64,000 bases of DNA from assembly GCF_017497975.1 (NCBI RefSeq), contig NZ_JAGDEL010000009.1:141155-205154 (forward strand). Reading direction: 5' to 3'. Made by a program: the position numbers and the translations under genes. Shown here in pieces: positions 9,672 to 17,951 of the stretch. Every line of letters starts with the position of its first letter. The stretch's first letter is position 1. Under the pieces are notes generated by a model. It was not told the DNA's origin and did not search any database. It saw only the letters and a list, made by a program, of their open reading frames with translations. Source of the DNA: Metabacillus bambusae (GTDB taxonomy: Bacteria; Bacillota; Bacilli; Bacillales; Bacillaceae).

Positions 9672-9944
9672 TTAAATTAAGCTTTTCGGTTTTGACATCA
9701 TCTTAAAGAATGGGACAACGAACAAGTGAAAGATTGTCATATGAGCAATAACTACGTTTGCTAAAAATGATAGTCCGAACAGGATGTGCCCTGTTAAACC
9801 AAGATCAAAAGTCATATACGAAATAAATACGATCCACATTGCGATGACAACTGGGATATGGCAAATTGCTAATTTTCTATTTTCTTTCCATAAAAACAAT
9901 GGAGTAGAACTTGAAATTAATAAATAAGCGAAAAATACATCCAT
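9672..9944 (-). CDS. Small hydrophobic membrane protein of unknown function
   Basis: Ninety residues with three likely membrane helices (about residues 3-18, 28-48 and 52-80) and a short basic tail MMSKPKSLI. AAGGAG lies 9 bases before the ATG, so the start is secure. I do not recognise the family. Histidines and a Phe/Leu-rich third helix are visible but no named motif. It is single, convergent with the NERD gene. Confidence 0.6.
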   Translation of the reverse strand: MDVFFAYLLISSSTPLFLWKENRKLAICHIPVVIAMWIVFISYMTFDLGLTGHILFGLSFLANVVIAHMTIFHLFVVPFFKMMSKPKSLI

Positions 9945-10115
9945 ATTATTCAGCTCCTTATAATTGTTACCGTTTTCATATTTGTGTCAAAAAAAAGGAC
10001 AATTTGTGAACTTTTTGTTACATTTAATATATCATATCTATTCCCGATAATAAAGGGAAAAAAACCTAAAAAATGAATGAGGGAGAAAAGAATATGGCAT
10101 GTTAAGCATTAAATA

Positions 10116-10145
10116 TTGACTGAAATAAATTGTTTGCAGTATAAG
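10116..10145 (+). promoter_or_regulatory. Possible sigma-A promoter for niaP
   Basis: TTGACT, an 18-base spacer, then TATAAG. It lies about 110 bases before the gene, leaving room for a leader that contains the palindrome at 10186-10229. The rest of the 314-base gap from 9945 holds nothing else I recognise. Confidence 0.45.
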
Positions 10146-10185
10146 TGAAGATGGAGAGTTAATCTATCATAGAGAAAGTGAAATC

Positions 10186-10229
10186 ATCTAGTTGTGTATG
10201 ACTAGTTATAATGTCAATACCCACTAGAT
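10186..10229. promoter_or_regulatory. 44-bp hyphenated palindrome before niaP
   Basis: Two 17-base arms (10186-10202 and 10213-10229) separated by TAGTTATAAT. The outer ATCTAGT/ACTAGAT is perfect and the inner GAC/GTC pairs; 12 of 17 positions match overall. It could be a repressor operator, for example for the niacin-responsive NiaR, or an RNA hairpin. No NiaR consensus was verified. Confidence 0.45.
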
Positions 10230-10258
10230 AATTGTTTGAATCTTGAAAGGTGGTTTGA

Positions 10259-11467
10259 ATGAAGACAACGAAAGAAATATCTAGAAAAAAATTACTTGGT
10301 ATTGCCGGCTTAGGCTGGATGTTTGATGCAATGGACGTAGGAATTCTTTCATTTATTATTGCTGCTTTGCAAAAAGAATGGAACTTAACTACTTCGGAAA
10401 TGGGTTGGATTGGTAGTGTCAATTCAATTGGTATGGCTGTCGGTGCGTTAGTATTTGGCTTAATGGCAGATCGAGTTGGGAGAAAGCGTGTGTTTATCAT
10501 CACACTCCTTCTTTTCTCAGTGGGAAGTGGTTTATCAGCCTTTACAACCTCTTTAGCACTATTTTTAATTTTGCGCTTCATCATTGGGATGGGATTAGGT
10601 GGAGAGCTACCGGTTGCATCTACACTTGTTTCAGAAAGTGTACCAGCCCATGAACGTGGAAGAGTTGTGGTGTTATTGGAAAGCTTTTGGGCAGGTGGGT
10701 GGCTAATTGCAGCACTTATTTCCTACTTTGTTATTCCTAGCTACGGTTGGCAAGCAGCGTTATTATTAAGTGCCCTTCCAGCCTTCTATGCTTTATATTT
10801 ACGTATGAAACTACCTGACTCACCACGTTTTCAAGCAATAAATGTGTCTAAACAAAAGGAATCTCCTTTAAAGAAAATCGCAAAAGTATGGGCAAAGCCT
10901 TATGTTAAGCAAACGATCATGCTTTGGATCCTATGGTTTTGTGTTGTTTTCTCTTATTATGGAATGTTTCTTTGGTTGCCAAGCGTGATGGTTATGAAAG
11001 GCTTTAGTCTCATCAAAAGCTTTCAATATGTATTAATCATGACACTTGCACAACTGCCTGGTTACTTTTTAGCAGCGTATTTAATCGAGCGAGCAGGACG
11101 GAAATTTGTGTTAATTACCTTTTTAGTTGGAACAGCGGTCAGTGCCTATTTCTTTGGAAATGCAGAGACACTCCCATTATTGCTTACGTCAGGTATCTTT
11201 TTATCCTTTTTTAACCTGGGAGCATGGGGTGCGCTATACGCGTACACACCTGAGCATTATCCAACAGAGGTCCGTGGTACAGGCTCGGGCTTAGCTGCCT
11301 CATTCGGGAGAGTTGGAGGAATCCTAGGTCCGTTAACAGTTGGTTATTTAGTTACAGCAGATGTACCGATCCATACAATCTTTTTTATATTTGCAGTCTC
11401 GATTTTAATTGGTGCCCTTGCTGTATTATTACTTGGTGAGGAAACAAAACAAAAAGAGCTAGTATAA
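10259..11467 (+). CDS. niaP: Niacin permease NiaP (MFS transporter, YceI-like)
   Basis: Major-facilitator transporter of 402 residues with twelve predicted membrane helices, expected to import nicotinate for NAD synthesis. Signature loops include GLMADRVGRKRVF between helices 2 and 3 and the second-half repeat YLIERAGRKFV. The opening (KKLLGIAGLGWMFDAMDVGIL) and RFIIGMGLGGELPVASTL are very close to what I recall of B. subtilis YceI/NiaP, as is the length. AAAGGTGG precedes the ATG. It is monocistronic with its own terminator, and the palindrome just upstream suggests ligand- or repressor-controlled expression. Confidence 0.85.
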   Translation: MKTTKEISRKKLLGIAGLGWMFDAMDVGILSFIIAALQKEWNLTTSEMGWIGSVNSIGMAVGALVFGLMADRVGRKRVFIITLLLFSVGSGLSAFTTSLALFLILRFIIGMGLGGELPVASTLVSESVPAHERGRVVVLLESFWAGGWLIAALISYFVIPSYGWQAALLLSALPAFYALYLRMKLPDSPRFQAINVSKQKESPLKKIAKVWAKPYVKQTIMLWILWFCVVFSYYGMFLWLPSVMVMKGFSLIKSFQYVLIMTLAQLPGYFLAAYLIERAGRKFVLITFLVGTAVSAYFFGNAETLPLLLTSGIFLSFFNLGAWGALYAYTPEHYPTEVRGTGSGLAASFGRVGGILGPLTVGYLVTADVPIHTIFFIFAVSILIGALAVLLLGEETKQKELV

Positions 11468-11482
11468 GTGATAACCACTATG

Positions 11483-11515
11483 TAGAGATTAGTTAAAAGC
11501 TAATCTCTATTTTTG
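11483..11515 (+). terminator. Rho-independent terminator of niaP
   Basis: Perfect 10-bp stem TAGAGATTAG/CTAATCTCTA with a 7-nt loop and a T run. Confidence 0.85.
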
Positions 11516-11613
11516 TATGAAGGAAGCGACTGAACTCGTTTAAAGCATTATCAATGCCAAAAAAGAATTGAATAGGTATGCTAGAACTAGTTTAACAAAA
11601 GGAGGATAAAGCT

Positions 11614-12363
11614 TTGAATAAGGTTATTGAAACAATACTTGATCACCGCTCGATTAGAAAATTTGAAGATAAATTATTGACAGACGTGCAAATAAAAACA
11701 ATTGTCCAAAGTGCCCAAGCAGCCTCGACTTCAAGCTTTGTGCAAGCATACTCAATTATCGGGGTAAAGGATAAGCAGAAAAAGGCTCGGTTAGCTGAAC
11801 TTGCTGGCGGCCAAACATATGTAGCTGAAAATGGTCATTTTTTTGTATTTTGTGCAGACCTCTATCGTCATCAAGTAATCGCAGAAACAAATGATCAGGA
11901 TGCGGGGGAGGTATTAGAAAGTACGGAGAAGTTTATGGTAGCTGTAATTGATGCTACTCTTGCTGCGCAAAATGCAGTGCTTGCAGCTGAGTCGATGGGG
12001 CTTGGCGCCGTGTATATAGGCGGCTTAAGGAATCAGCTAAATGAGGTATGTGATGTGTTAAAAACGCCAGCTCGAGTTCTACCGCTATTTGGAGTTGCGG
12101 TTGGTTATCCAGTGCATAAGCCTGATCAAAAGCAAAGATTGCCGATAGAGCATATATATCATGAAGATGAATATGAGCAAGATAAAGCAGAGTATTTGGC
12201 ACAGCTAGAACAATATGATCAAGCGATTTCAACCTATTATGAAAAACGAACAAATGGGCAAAGAAAGGATACGTGGACTGGTCAGATGGCGGGTTTATTA
12301 GCTAGACCAACAAGAATGTATATGAAGGAATTTGTCGAGAATAAAGGGTTTAATAAACGATAA
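11614..12363 (+). CDS. nfrA: NADPH-dependent FMN/nitro-reductase NfrA
   Basis: Flavoprotein of 249 residues, the exact length I recall for B. subtilis NfrA (YwcG), which oxidises NADPH and reduces FMN, nitro compounds and disulfides. The nitroreductase fold is marked by the N-terminal DHRSIRKFEDK (phosphate/FMN contact), AAQAASTSSFVQAY and GLGAVYIGGLRN. The start is a TTG with AAAGGAGG upstream at ideal spacing. It is monocistronic. Nitroreductases of this class are usually dimers with one FMN per subunit. Confidence 0.88.
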   Translation: MNKVIETILDHRSIRKFEDKLLTDVQIKTIVQSAQAASTSSFVQAYSIIGVKDKQKKARLAELAGGQTYVAENGHFFVFCADLYRHQVIAETNDQDAGEVLESTEKFMVAVIDATLAAQNAVLAAESMGLGAVYIGGLRNQLNEVCDVLKTPARVLPLFGVAVGYPVHKPDQKQRLPIEHIYHEDEYEQDKAEYLAQLEQYDQAISTYYEKRTNGQRKDTWTGQMAGLLARPTRMYMKEFVENKGFNKR

Positions 12364-12367
12364 CACA

Positions 12368-12395
12368 AAAGGTCTGATTAAACAGGCCTTTTTTT
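12368..12395 (+). terminator. Rho-independent terminator of nfrA
   Basis: AAAGGTCTG pairs with CAGGCCTTT (one wobble), followed by seven Ts. Confidence 0.8.
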
Positions 12396-12492
12396 ATGAT
12401 CAAAATGACACCATTCTTTAAAACAACAGTCCAACATTTTACAAATATAGTATAATTGGTGAAAATAATGCATTATGTATGGGGGTGGAATA

Positions 12493-13365
12493 GTGAAAAA
12501 AATCGCGGTAATCTTTCTACAGTTCATAACTGCCTGTACCTGCATCATTGTATTTGGAGCACTGCCATCATTATTTGTTGCAACAGACACAGGGGAAAAC
12601 CATTTTTATTTATTCATCGAGACAATAAAGAGGGTCATATATAGTCTCATCCATTTTGATCAGATGACCTTTCTAATAAACGGGGAGGAATATAAGGTAT
12701 ATCCATTTATAGTAGAGGGTGCATTTTATTCGTTAACTCTCATATTTTCTGCTTTAGTGTTAGCATACATAGCTTCGATCCTATTAACAGTTGGGACGAT
12801 GCAATTCCCAAAATGGCTTAGAGATAAAATTAAAATGATCATTTTTTTCATTGAGTCATTACCTGATATTCTTGTTGTGCTATTGTTACAACTTTTCATT
12901 ATTACAATTTTTAAAAAGACGGATGTGTTACTAATGAAGGTTGTGACAGTTGGCGATTCACGTGCCTATTTATTACCTATCATTTGTTTAGCTATGCTAC
13001 CAACTATTCAACTTTATCGAATAACACTTCATTTATATGAAGAAGAATTATTGAAGGATTATGTTTTACTAGGAAAAGCTAAGGGGTTAAAGTACACTTT
13101 CCTATTAATCATCCATATGTTAAGAAATACGGTAATCTCATTATTTTTCCATTTGAAAAAGACGATATGGTTTATGCTTTCTACGTTAGTTGTTGTTGAG
13201 CTCTTATTTGGTATTTTTGGGATAACCCATTATTTAACCAACTATATGATCCCTGAGATCTTTACCTTTATTCTGCTGTTTATTTTTGTACCAATCTTTA
13301 TCTTTTATCACTTTGTGAAATGGATTCTTGATTTAACGATCAAAGGTGGTGAAACCTTATCATGA
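12493..13365 (+). CDS. Dipeptide/oligopeptide-type ABC permease (DppB/OppB-like)
   Basis: Integral membrane protein of 290 residues with six or so helices. A GTG at 12493 is chosen because GGGGGTGG sits just before it; an in-frame ATG at 12475 would leave no ribosome site. The cytoplasmic EAA-type loop reads YVLLGKAKGLKYTFLLIIHML, the surface where an ATPase normally docks. It overlaps the next permease gene by four bases. No ATP-binding subunit or solute-binding protein lies in the cluster, so it either borrows an ATPase or does something else. Confidence 0.7.
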   Translation: MKKIAVIFLQFITACTCIIVFGALPSLFVATDTGENHFYLFIETIKRVIYSLIHFDQMTFLINGEEYKVYPFIVEGAFYSLTLIFSALVLAYIASILLTVGTMQFPKWLRDKIKMIIFFIESLPDILVVLLLQLFIITIFKKTDVLLMKVVTVGDSRAYLLPIICLAMLPTIQLYRITLHLYEEELLKDYVLLGKAKGLKYTFLLIIHMLRNTVISLFFHLKKTIWFMLSTLVVVELLFGIFGITHYLTNYMIPEIFTFILLFIFVPIFIFYHFVKWILDLTIKGGETLS

Positions 13366-14378
13366 TAAGGCTATTTAAAAATCCTTTCTTTTTAATAGGA
13401 TTTTTATTTGTTATGGGTCTGTTAAGTACTAGCTTTATTTATTCGGAGATTGTCGATCATAAGGTTCACCAAATTTATCATATATTTGGTGAAGGAAATG
13501 AACTTATCGATTCTGCGCCAATAGCACCTAGAAAAGAAGTTCCTCTTGGTACAGACAAATTAGGCTATGATATGTTAAGCAAAATACTAATAGGTGCGAA
13601 ATTTACGATCATTGCAGCATTTGTTATAGCAGCACTGCGCATGATAATCTCAATTCCACTCGGCTTAGCTTTAGGCTCCTATCTTTCGAGGATACAAAAG
13701 TTTGTGAATAGCTTAGTTGATGTCTTTCACTTTATCCCGTTAACGATTATTGCTTTATATTTACTGAGCCCAGTTCTTATTCAATATCCAGGTGCTGTTA
13801 CATACTCCTTAATAGAGCGAATGACCATTGAAGTTGTCGTGCTAACATTATTAACCATCCCCATTTTAACAGTCCTAATAGGCAACGAAACAAGTGAGTT
13901 ATTCAAAAGTGAGTTCGTATTAAGTGCAAGAACATTAGGGGGGACTCGGCTTCATATCTTGATAAAGCATATTTTCCCTCTGTTAAAGACTCGATTTTTG
14001 ATTCTTTTTGGACAACAATTTGTGCAAACATTACTTGTTATGGCACACCTTGGATTGTTTAATCTGTACTTTGGGGGGACGTTAATGTCCGATCCAGGTG
14101 CATTAGAGGGTGATCCGCCACAATCATTAACAAATGAATGGTCTGGCTTGATTGGTGGAACAAAAATTTTTCTGCAATGGGCTCCATGGATTCCATTAAC
14201 ACCAATTGTCTGTTTTGCGCTAACGATTCTCGCAGTTACATTCATGGTTGAAGGGTATTCAAGAGTGACAACAGGAAGACCGGTTTATTTTAAGAGAAAA
14301 AAGGTAGATAGTAAATCAATGAAAAATGAAGTTAAAACTAAATCAATCGATTTTACATTTCTTAATAAAACTTCATAA
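13362..14378 (+). CDS. Dipeptide/oligopeptide-type ABC permease (DppC/OppC-like)
   Basis: Membrane protein of 338 residues, second half of the permease pair. The opening helix is followed by a periplasm-side stretch with PLGTDKLGYDMLSKILIGAKFT, the classic DppC/OppC GTD-x-x-G-x-D motif. The EAA-like loop reads FVLSARTLGGTRLHILIKHIFP. The C-terminal tail of about 35 residues is basic and hydrophilic. It overlaps the previous gene by ATGA and lies 31 bases before the beta-propeller gene. Confidence 0.72.
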   Translation: MIRLFKNPFFLIGFLFVMGLLSTSFIYSEIVDHKVHQIYHIFGEGNELIDSAPIAPRKEVPLGTDKLGYDMLSKILIGAKFTIIAAFVIAALRMIISIPLGLALGSYLSRIQKFVNSLVDVFHFIPLTIIALYLLSPVLIQYPGAVTYSLIERMTIEVVVLTLLTIPILTVLIGNETSELFKSEFVLSARTLGGTRLHILIKHIFPLLKTRFLILFGQQFVQTLLVMAHLGLFNLYFGGTLMSDPGALEGDPPQSLTNEWSGLIGGTKIFLQWAPWIPLTPIVCFALTILAVTFMVEGYSRVTTGRPVYFKRKKVDSKSMKNEVKTKSIDFTFLNKTS

Positions 14379-14409
14379 TTTAGTCAAAATCTAAAAGGAG
14401 GTTAATACG

Positions 14410-15714
14410 TTGCAAAGAAAGCGACTACTACTATTGTTTATGGTCATTAGTTTGGGACTTCTGATCTCATCCATTCTTTATAGCATTTTTCATGAGCGTG
14501 ATCCATACAAATACCACACAGGCTTAGGGAGTGAGCTTGCTATTTCTCCAAATGATGAAAAGCTAGCTTTCTCTTACTACCTAGATGGGAATGAAGCCAT
14601 TTATACGGCAAACCCTGATGGAACCGAAATAACGAAAATCAGTAAAGCGGACGAAGGTAGAGTCCATACACCACGATTTTCTTTTGACGGAAAGAAGGTC
14701 GCCTATTTAAAGGAAAACAGTGAGGGTATTCAGTCACTAATGATAATGGATGCCGATGGAAGCAACAGCAAGCAGCTGACAGAGGAAAGTCTGCATGTAT
14801 CTGATGCCGTTATTTCTCCAGTGGGTGATACCATTTATTACATCGCCATGCCTGCTGAGGACTATAAAAAGGCTGAAGGTGAAACGAAAGAAGGCTATGA
14901 CTTATTTGCCGTAAGCATGAATGGAAAAGAAGGAATGCAATTAACAAACAAAGATCATTTTTCAATGAATAACCTTTCCGTCTCGAATGATGGACAACAG
15001 TTGTTTTATAGCTTATTTGAAACGAAAGAAGAGCTATATGCTTTTACAATTAATGAGAAGAAGGAATTGAAGGTAGGGGCAGCCGCAGGAATAAGTGATG
15101 ATATGTATTCAGCCGTATTCTCACAAGATAAAAAACTCCTTGCGTTTACTGCTGTTTCGGAGGAATCGAAAAACAGCTCATTATTTGAATATGAGTTATA
15201 TTTGAGGAATACTGAATCAAATGAAACAAAACAACTCACACATTTAAAAAAGAATGTTCAGTCACCCGTCTTTTTTCATCATACAAATAACATTGCTTTT
15301 CTTGAATATAAAAACTGGCCAGGTGATCCAGAACAATATCAACTTATGACCGTTTCAATCGAAGGGGAGGAACCTGTACCCATTGATCTAGAGCTACCAG
15401 CATCTGAAGAAAATCATTGGTTTATAAAGACAGTTGATTTTTTACTAAGTGATGCAGCAATAGCCGTTTATTATGTCCTATTCTTAGGTGGGATCACCGT
15501 TTATTTACAACGGAATTCAGGCAAAGTCTTTTTACCTGCATACATCAGCATTGGTCTTGCTGTACTGATTTTTATTAGTAGCTTTGTAATAGGTGCCATG
15601 ACAAATCCATGGTTTGGGATAGGTTTAGCAATGGTTGCTATAACAGTATTCATATGCTCTATATTACTTTTAGTGTTTGCTTTTATTGTAAAAAGAATTG
15701 TAAAGCCATTCTGA
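14410..15714 (+). CDS. Membrane-anchored PD40/TolB-like beta-propeller protein
   Basis: Protein of 434 residues starting at a TTG with AAAAGGAGG upstream. An N-terminal helix (residues 5-25) anchors a surface domain made of WD40-like PD40 blades: ELAISPNDEKLAFSYYLDG, TPRFSFDGKKVAYLK and repeated NxDG/MNGKE turns. Three further membrane helices lie at the C-terminus from about residue 345. Taking the place of a solute-binding protein in this operon, it may be an extracytoplasmic sensor or ligand-binding subunit for the permease pair; that is inference. I know no characterised homologue. Confidence 0.65.
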   Translation: MQRKRLLLLFMVISLGLLISSILYSIFHERDPYKYHTGLGSELAISPNDEKLAFSYYLDGNEAIYTANPDGTEITKISKADEGRVHTPRFSFDGKKVAYLKENSEGIQSLMIMDADGSNSKQLTEESLHVSDAVISPVGDTIYYIAMPAEDYKKAEGETKEGYDLFAVSMNGKEGMQLTNKDHFSMNNLSVSNDGQQLFYSLFETKEELYAFTINEKKELKVGAAAGISDDMYSAVFSQDKKLLAFTAVSEESKNSSLFEYELYLRNTESNETKQLTHLKKNVQSPVFFHHTNNIAFLEYKNWPGDPEQYQLMTVSIEGEEPVPIDLELPASEENHWFIKTVDFLLSDAAIAVYYVLFLGGITVYLQRNSGKVFLPAYISIGLAVLIFISSFVIGAMTNPWFGIGLAMVAITVFICSILLLVFAFIVKRIVKPF

Positions 15715-15719
15715 CAGGG

Positions 15720-15751
15720 GTCGCTCAAATATGACATTTGAGCGGCCTTTT
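15720..15751 (+). terminator. Rho-independent terminator of the permease/propeller operon
   Basis: 11-bp stem GTCGCTCAAAT/ATTTGAGCGGC with one wobble pair, then a T-rich run. Confidence 0.85.
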
Positions 15752-15779
15752 ATTTTTTGTTTTCTATGGATGTGATGTT

Positions 15780-15905
15780 GGTGTTTCAAAAAGTGGAAGT
15801 GGTTCAATCTTCTAAAAAATAGGTGTAATTAATGCAACAAGGGGTTCAATTCTCGAGAAAAGAGATTCAATAAATTACAAAGATGGTTCAATCGAAAAAT
15901 TTGAA
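15780..15905. repeat. Array of a degenerate motif with 21-bp period (array 2)
   Basis: Six units start at 15780, 15801, 15822, 15843, 15864 and 15885, an exact 21-bp step. The conserved head is GGTTCAAT; the tail of each unit is A-rich and variable. Unit 1 is the least like the others. It begins about 30 bases after a terminator, as array 1 and array 3 also do. Confidence 0.75.
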
Positions 15906-16125
15906 CAGTGGCTGATTGACGTCTAAAGTGGGGCAACCAATAAACTTGCTCCAACTTATGTATTCGTAGCATCAGCTGATTCAAGATTTGTGATTGACAG
16001 GTACTCAATATAAACGGTGGACAATACCATTCACTATCATTCGACATATATCTTCCATTACGAGAAAGTTATCTAAAAAATAATGTCTTTTTATGAATAA
16101 ATAGTGAAAATGGTGACGAACGTCC

Positions 16126-16349
16126 TGTGTATAACCTGTGAATAGTGGGTAAAAGTCCTAATATATATTGTGGCGAACATGTGTACCCGCACAAAATGTG
16201 GATAGAAATTGTGGATATGTTGATAACTTTTGTGGATAACGTGTTGTTATCTGAAAAATCGGTTGTTAATATCTAAATTTTTAAAGCATATAAGTGTAAA
16301 ACCATTTAGTATAATGAAATTTTAAGAGTTTTTAGTTAAGTTACCCACA
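16126..16349. promoter_or_regulatory. Cluster of DnaA boxes
   Basis: Matches to the DnaA box read on this strand as TGTGGATAA: a perfect one at 16231-16239, and near matches TGTGTATAA (16126), TGTGAATAG (16137), TGTGGATAG (16197), TGTGGATAT (16210) and TGTTGATAA (16218). A further box on the other strand, TTACCCACA, lies at 16341-16349. Six of seven point the same way. This fills the middle of an 826-base gap with no gene. The gap from 16350 to 16540 holds nothing else I can name. Confidence 0.7.
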
Positions 16350-16540
16350 ATTGAAAATAAATTTTAATGGGGTGGCTTAAGTCCAGTTCCTTTTTTTGTG
16401 TATGAATAAAAGGAGAAGAAAACTTCTACACGAGTGACTAATTTTCCAGGAGTGTAAATAGAGACTCTTTCTTAAATCATGAATGATGCCATTCATTTTG
16501 ACACAATCTAATTTGAACGAATAAAAAAGGACGTGTAAGA

Positions 16541-17452
16541 ATGGCGAAGAATATGTATGAATGCATCATTGTTGGGGCAGGTATTGCTGGATTGCAGGCT
16601 GCCATTCAGCTTGGAAGGTATATGCATAATGTGCTTGTAATCGATAGTCATAATGGAAGGTCTAATCTTTGTCGGGGGTATCATAATATCCTTGGCTGGC
16701 CTAATGGAGTAAGTGGACAAACCCTTAGGGAGTTAGGTCAAAAACAGGCAAAAAGCCTTGGGATCGAATTTATCAATGATCTTGTGATTGAGGCAGAAAA
16801 ACATGACAAGGAGATTTTACTTCGAACAAAGCAAGGAACGGAGTATAAAACAAAAACCTTGTTAATTTCGACTGGGATAAAAGATCGGATTCCAACTATC
16901 AAGGATATCGAACCATGCTTAGGGATATCGATATATGTTTGCCCTGATTGTGATGGGTATGAGGTAAGGGATAAGCATGTTTTATTATTAGGGTCAGGTA
17001 GTACTGGAGCAAATCTTGCTTTAACATTAACTTATTGGACAAACCGAATTACTTTTATTAATCATGATTCAAAGGAACTTGAACTAGATATCAAGGATAA
17101 GCTTAAGCAAAACAATATTACGATCATAAACGAACAAATTGAAGCAGTAATAGCTGAAAATGAGTCATCATTTAAGGGTGTTAAGCTGAACAACGGTCAA
17201 ACGGTTAGTGGAGATAGAGGATTTATCGGATTTGGCGGCAATCTTGTTCACTCTGAGTTAGCAAAGCAACTAGGAGTCGAGTTGCTAGAAAATAAGCATG
17301 TCCTAGTAGATCCGAGAACAAAGGAAACAAATATTACAAATGTGTGGGCTGCTGGTGATGTTGTTGCCCATTCAGAACAGGTTACAATTGCTATGGCTGA
17401 TGGATGCCAGGCAGCAATCTGGATCCACAAACGACTTTTGAAGGGTACATAA
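16541..17452 (+). CDS. Thioredoxin-reductase-like NAD(P)/FAD oxidoreductase
   Basis: Flavoprotein of 303 residues. The FAD-binding motif GAGIAGLQAAIQLGR is at residues 9-23. A redox pair Cys-x-x-Cys in YVCPDCDGYEV lies at about 131-141, where thioredoxin reductases carry CAxCDG. A second Rossmann motif, LLGSGSTGANLALTL, and a C-terminal FAD contact VWAAGDVV complete the fold. The partner protein is unknown; it is not the main TrxB by sequence. A ribosome site AAGGACG precedes the ATG. Confidence 0.75.
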   Translation: MAKNMYECIIVGAGIAGLQAAIQLGRYMHNVLVIDSHNGRSNLCRGYHNILGWPNGVSGQTLRELGQKQAKSLGIEFINDLVIEAEKHDKEILLRTKQGTEYKTKTLLISTGIKDRIPTIKDIEPCLGISIYVCPDCDGYEVRDKHVLLLGSGSTGANLALTLTYWTNRITFINHDSKELELDIKDKLKQNNITIINEQIEAVIAENESSFKGVKLNNGQTVSGDRGFIGFGGNLVHSELAKQLGVELLENKHVLVDPRTKETNITNVWAAGDVVAHSEQVTIAMADGCQAAIWIHKRLLKGT

Positions 17453-17482
17453 TAAAGTACGTTTTTATCTTAATCCCTTCGT

Positions 17483-17502
17483 CTTGTATGATAGTATACA
17501 AG
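17483..17502. promoter_or_regulatory. Perfect 7-bp inverted repeat, possible operator
   Basis: CTTGTAT and ATACAAG separated by six bases, ending 25 bases before the next start codon, so it overlaps the expected promoter or leader of the small gene at 17528. Confidence 0.4.
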
Positions 17503-17527
17503 TAGATAATAAAAGGGAGCGGAGGCC

Positions 17528-17782
17528 ATGAAAAAAGAAATCGAAGAGCTGTACAATGAAGTGTACGAAACGATTGCAGACTACCATCTCAAATCACTCC
17601 AATATGCAAAACAGCTTTCAGAAAAGCCTGGAAGTCAGCGTGAGGAAGAGACTGAAAAGCTAGAGCGTATTGAATTTGCTCTGCAAGCTGCAAAGGATAT
17701 TTTAGAAAATATGATGACCCCTGGGACAACCATGACAATCATGCATCAGAAAGGCTCGATACAGATTGATTTGAATAAATGA
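17528..17782 (+). CDS. Small helical protein of unknown function
   Basis: Eighty-four residues preceded by GGGAGCGGAGG. Residues 1-65 are charged and helical (KKEIEELYNEVYETIADYH, then KPGSQREEETEKLERIEFA), consistent with a helical hairpin, and the tail is a short strand-forming TMTIMHQKGSIQIDL. No membrane segment and no cysteines. I do not recognise it. It has its own palindrome upstream and ends at a dispersed repeat shared with the convergent AraC gene. Confidence 0.6.
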   Translation: MKKEIEELYNEVYETIADYHLKSLQYAKQLSEKPGSQREEETEKLERIEFALQAAKDILENMMTPGTTMTIMHQKGSIQIDLNK

Positions 17783-17830
17783 AGGAATGAAAGTATAGAA
17801 AGGATAAACTTTTTGTACTTAGTATTGGTG

Positions 17831-17950
17831 TCTAGCTCCAGCGCCTAGACCCTCGGGGGTATAAGCCACTCATGAATCGAAGACAATGAACGTCTTCTAT
17901 TTCTGAGCGTCTTATGCTTGTCGGGTTTGATCAAGGCGCCCTGAGCTTTT
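17831..17950. repeat. Covarying-hairpin element, copy A
   Basis: Starts CTAGCTCCAGCGCCTAGACC and ends AAGGCGCCCTGAGCTTTT; these ends pair (AGCTC/GAGCT, GCGCC/GGCGC). The core hairpin at 17869-17907 has GAAGAC/GTCTTC around loop AATGAAC, with a partly paired outer helix (CTCATGAAT against ATTTCTGAG). It sits between convergent genes and reaches the stop codon of the AraC gene. Confidence 0.75.
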
Positions 17951-17951
17951 C

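Noticed and set aside
10116..10258. Riboswitch for niacin or NAD upstream of niaP
   Set aside because: Only a palindrome is visible; no match to a riboswitch architecture I know.
15780..15905. Possible CRISPR array
   Set aside because: Repeats are short and degenerate, no unique spacers of constant length and no cas genes are present.
15829..16047. 72-codon minus-strand frame across array 2
   Set aside because: No ribosome site and composed partly of the periodic array.
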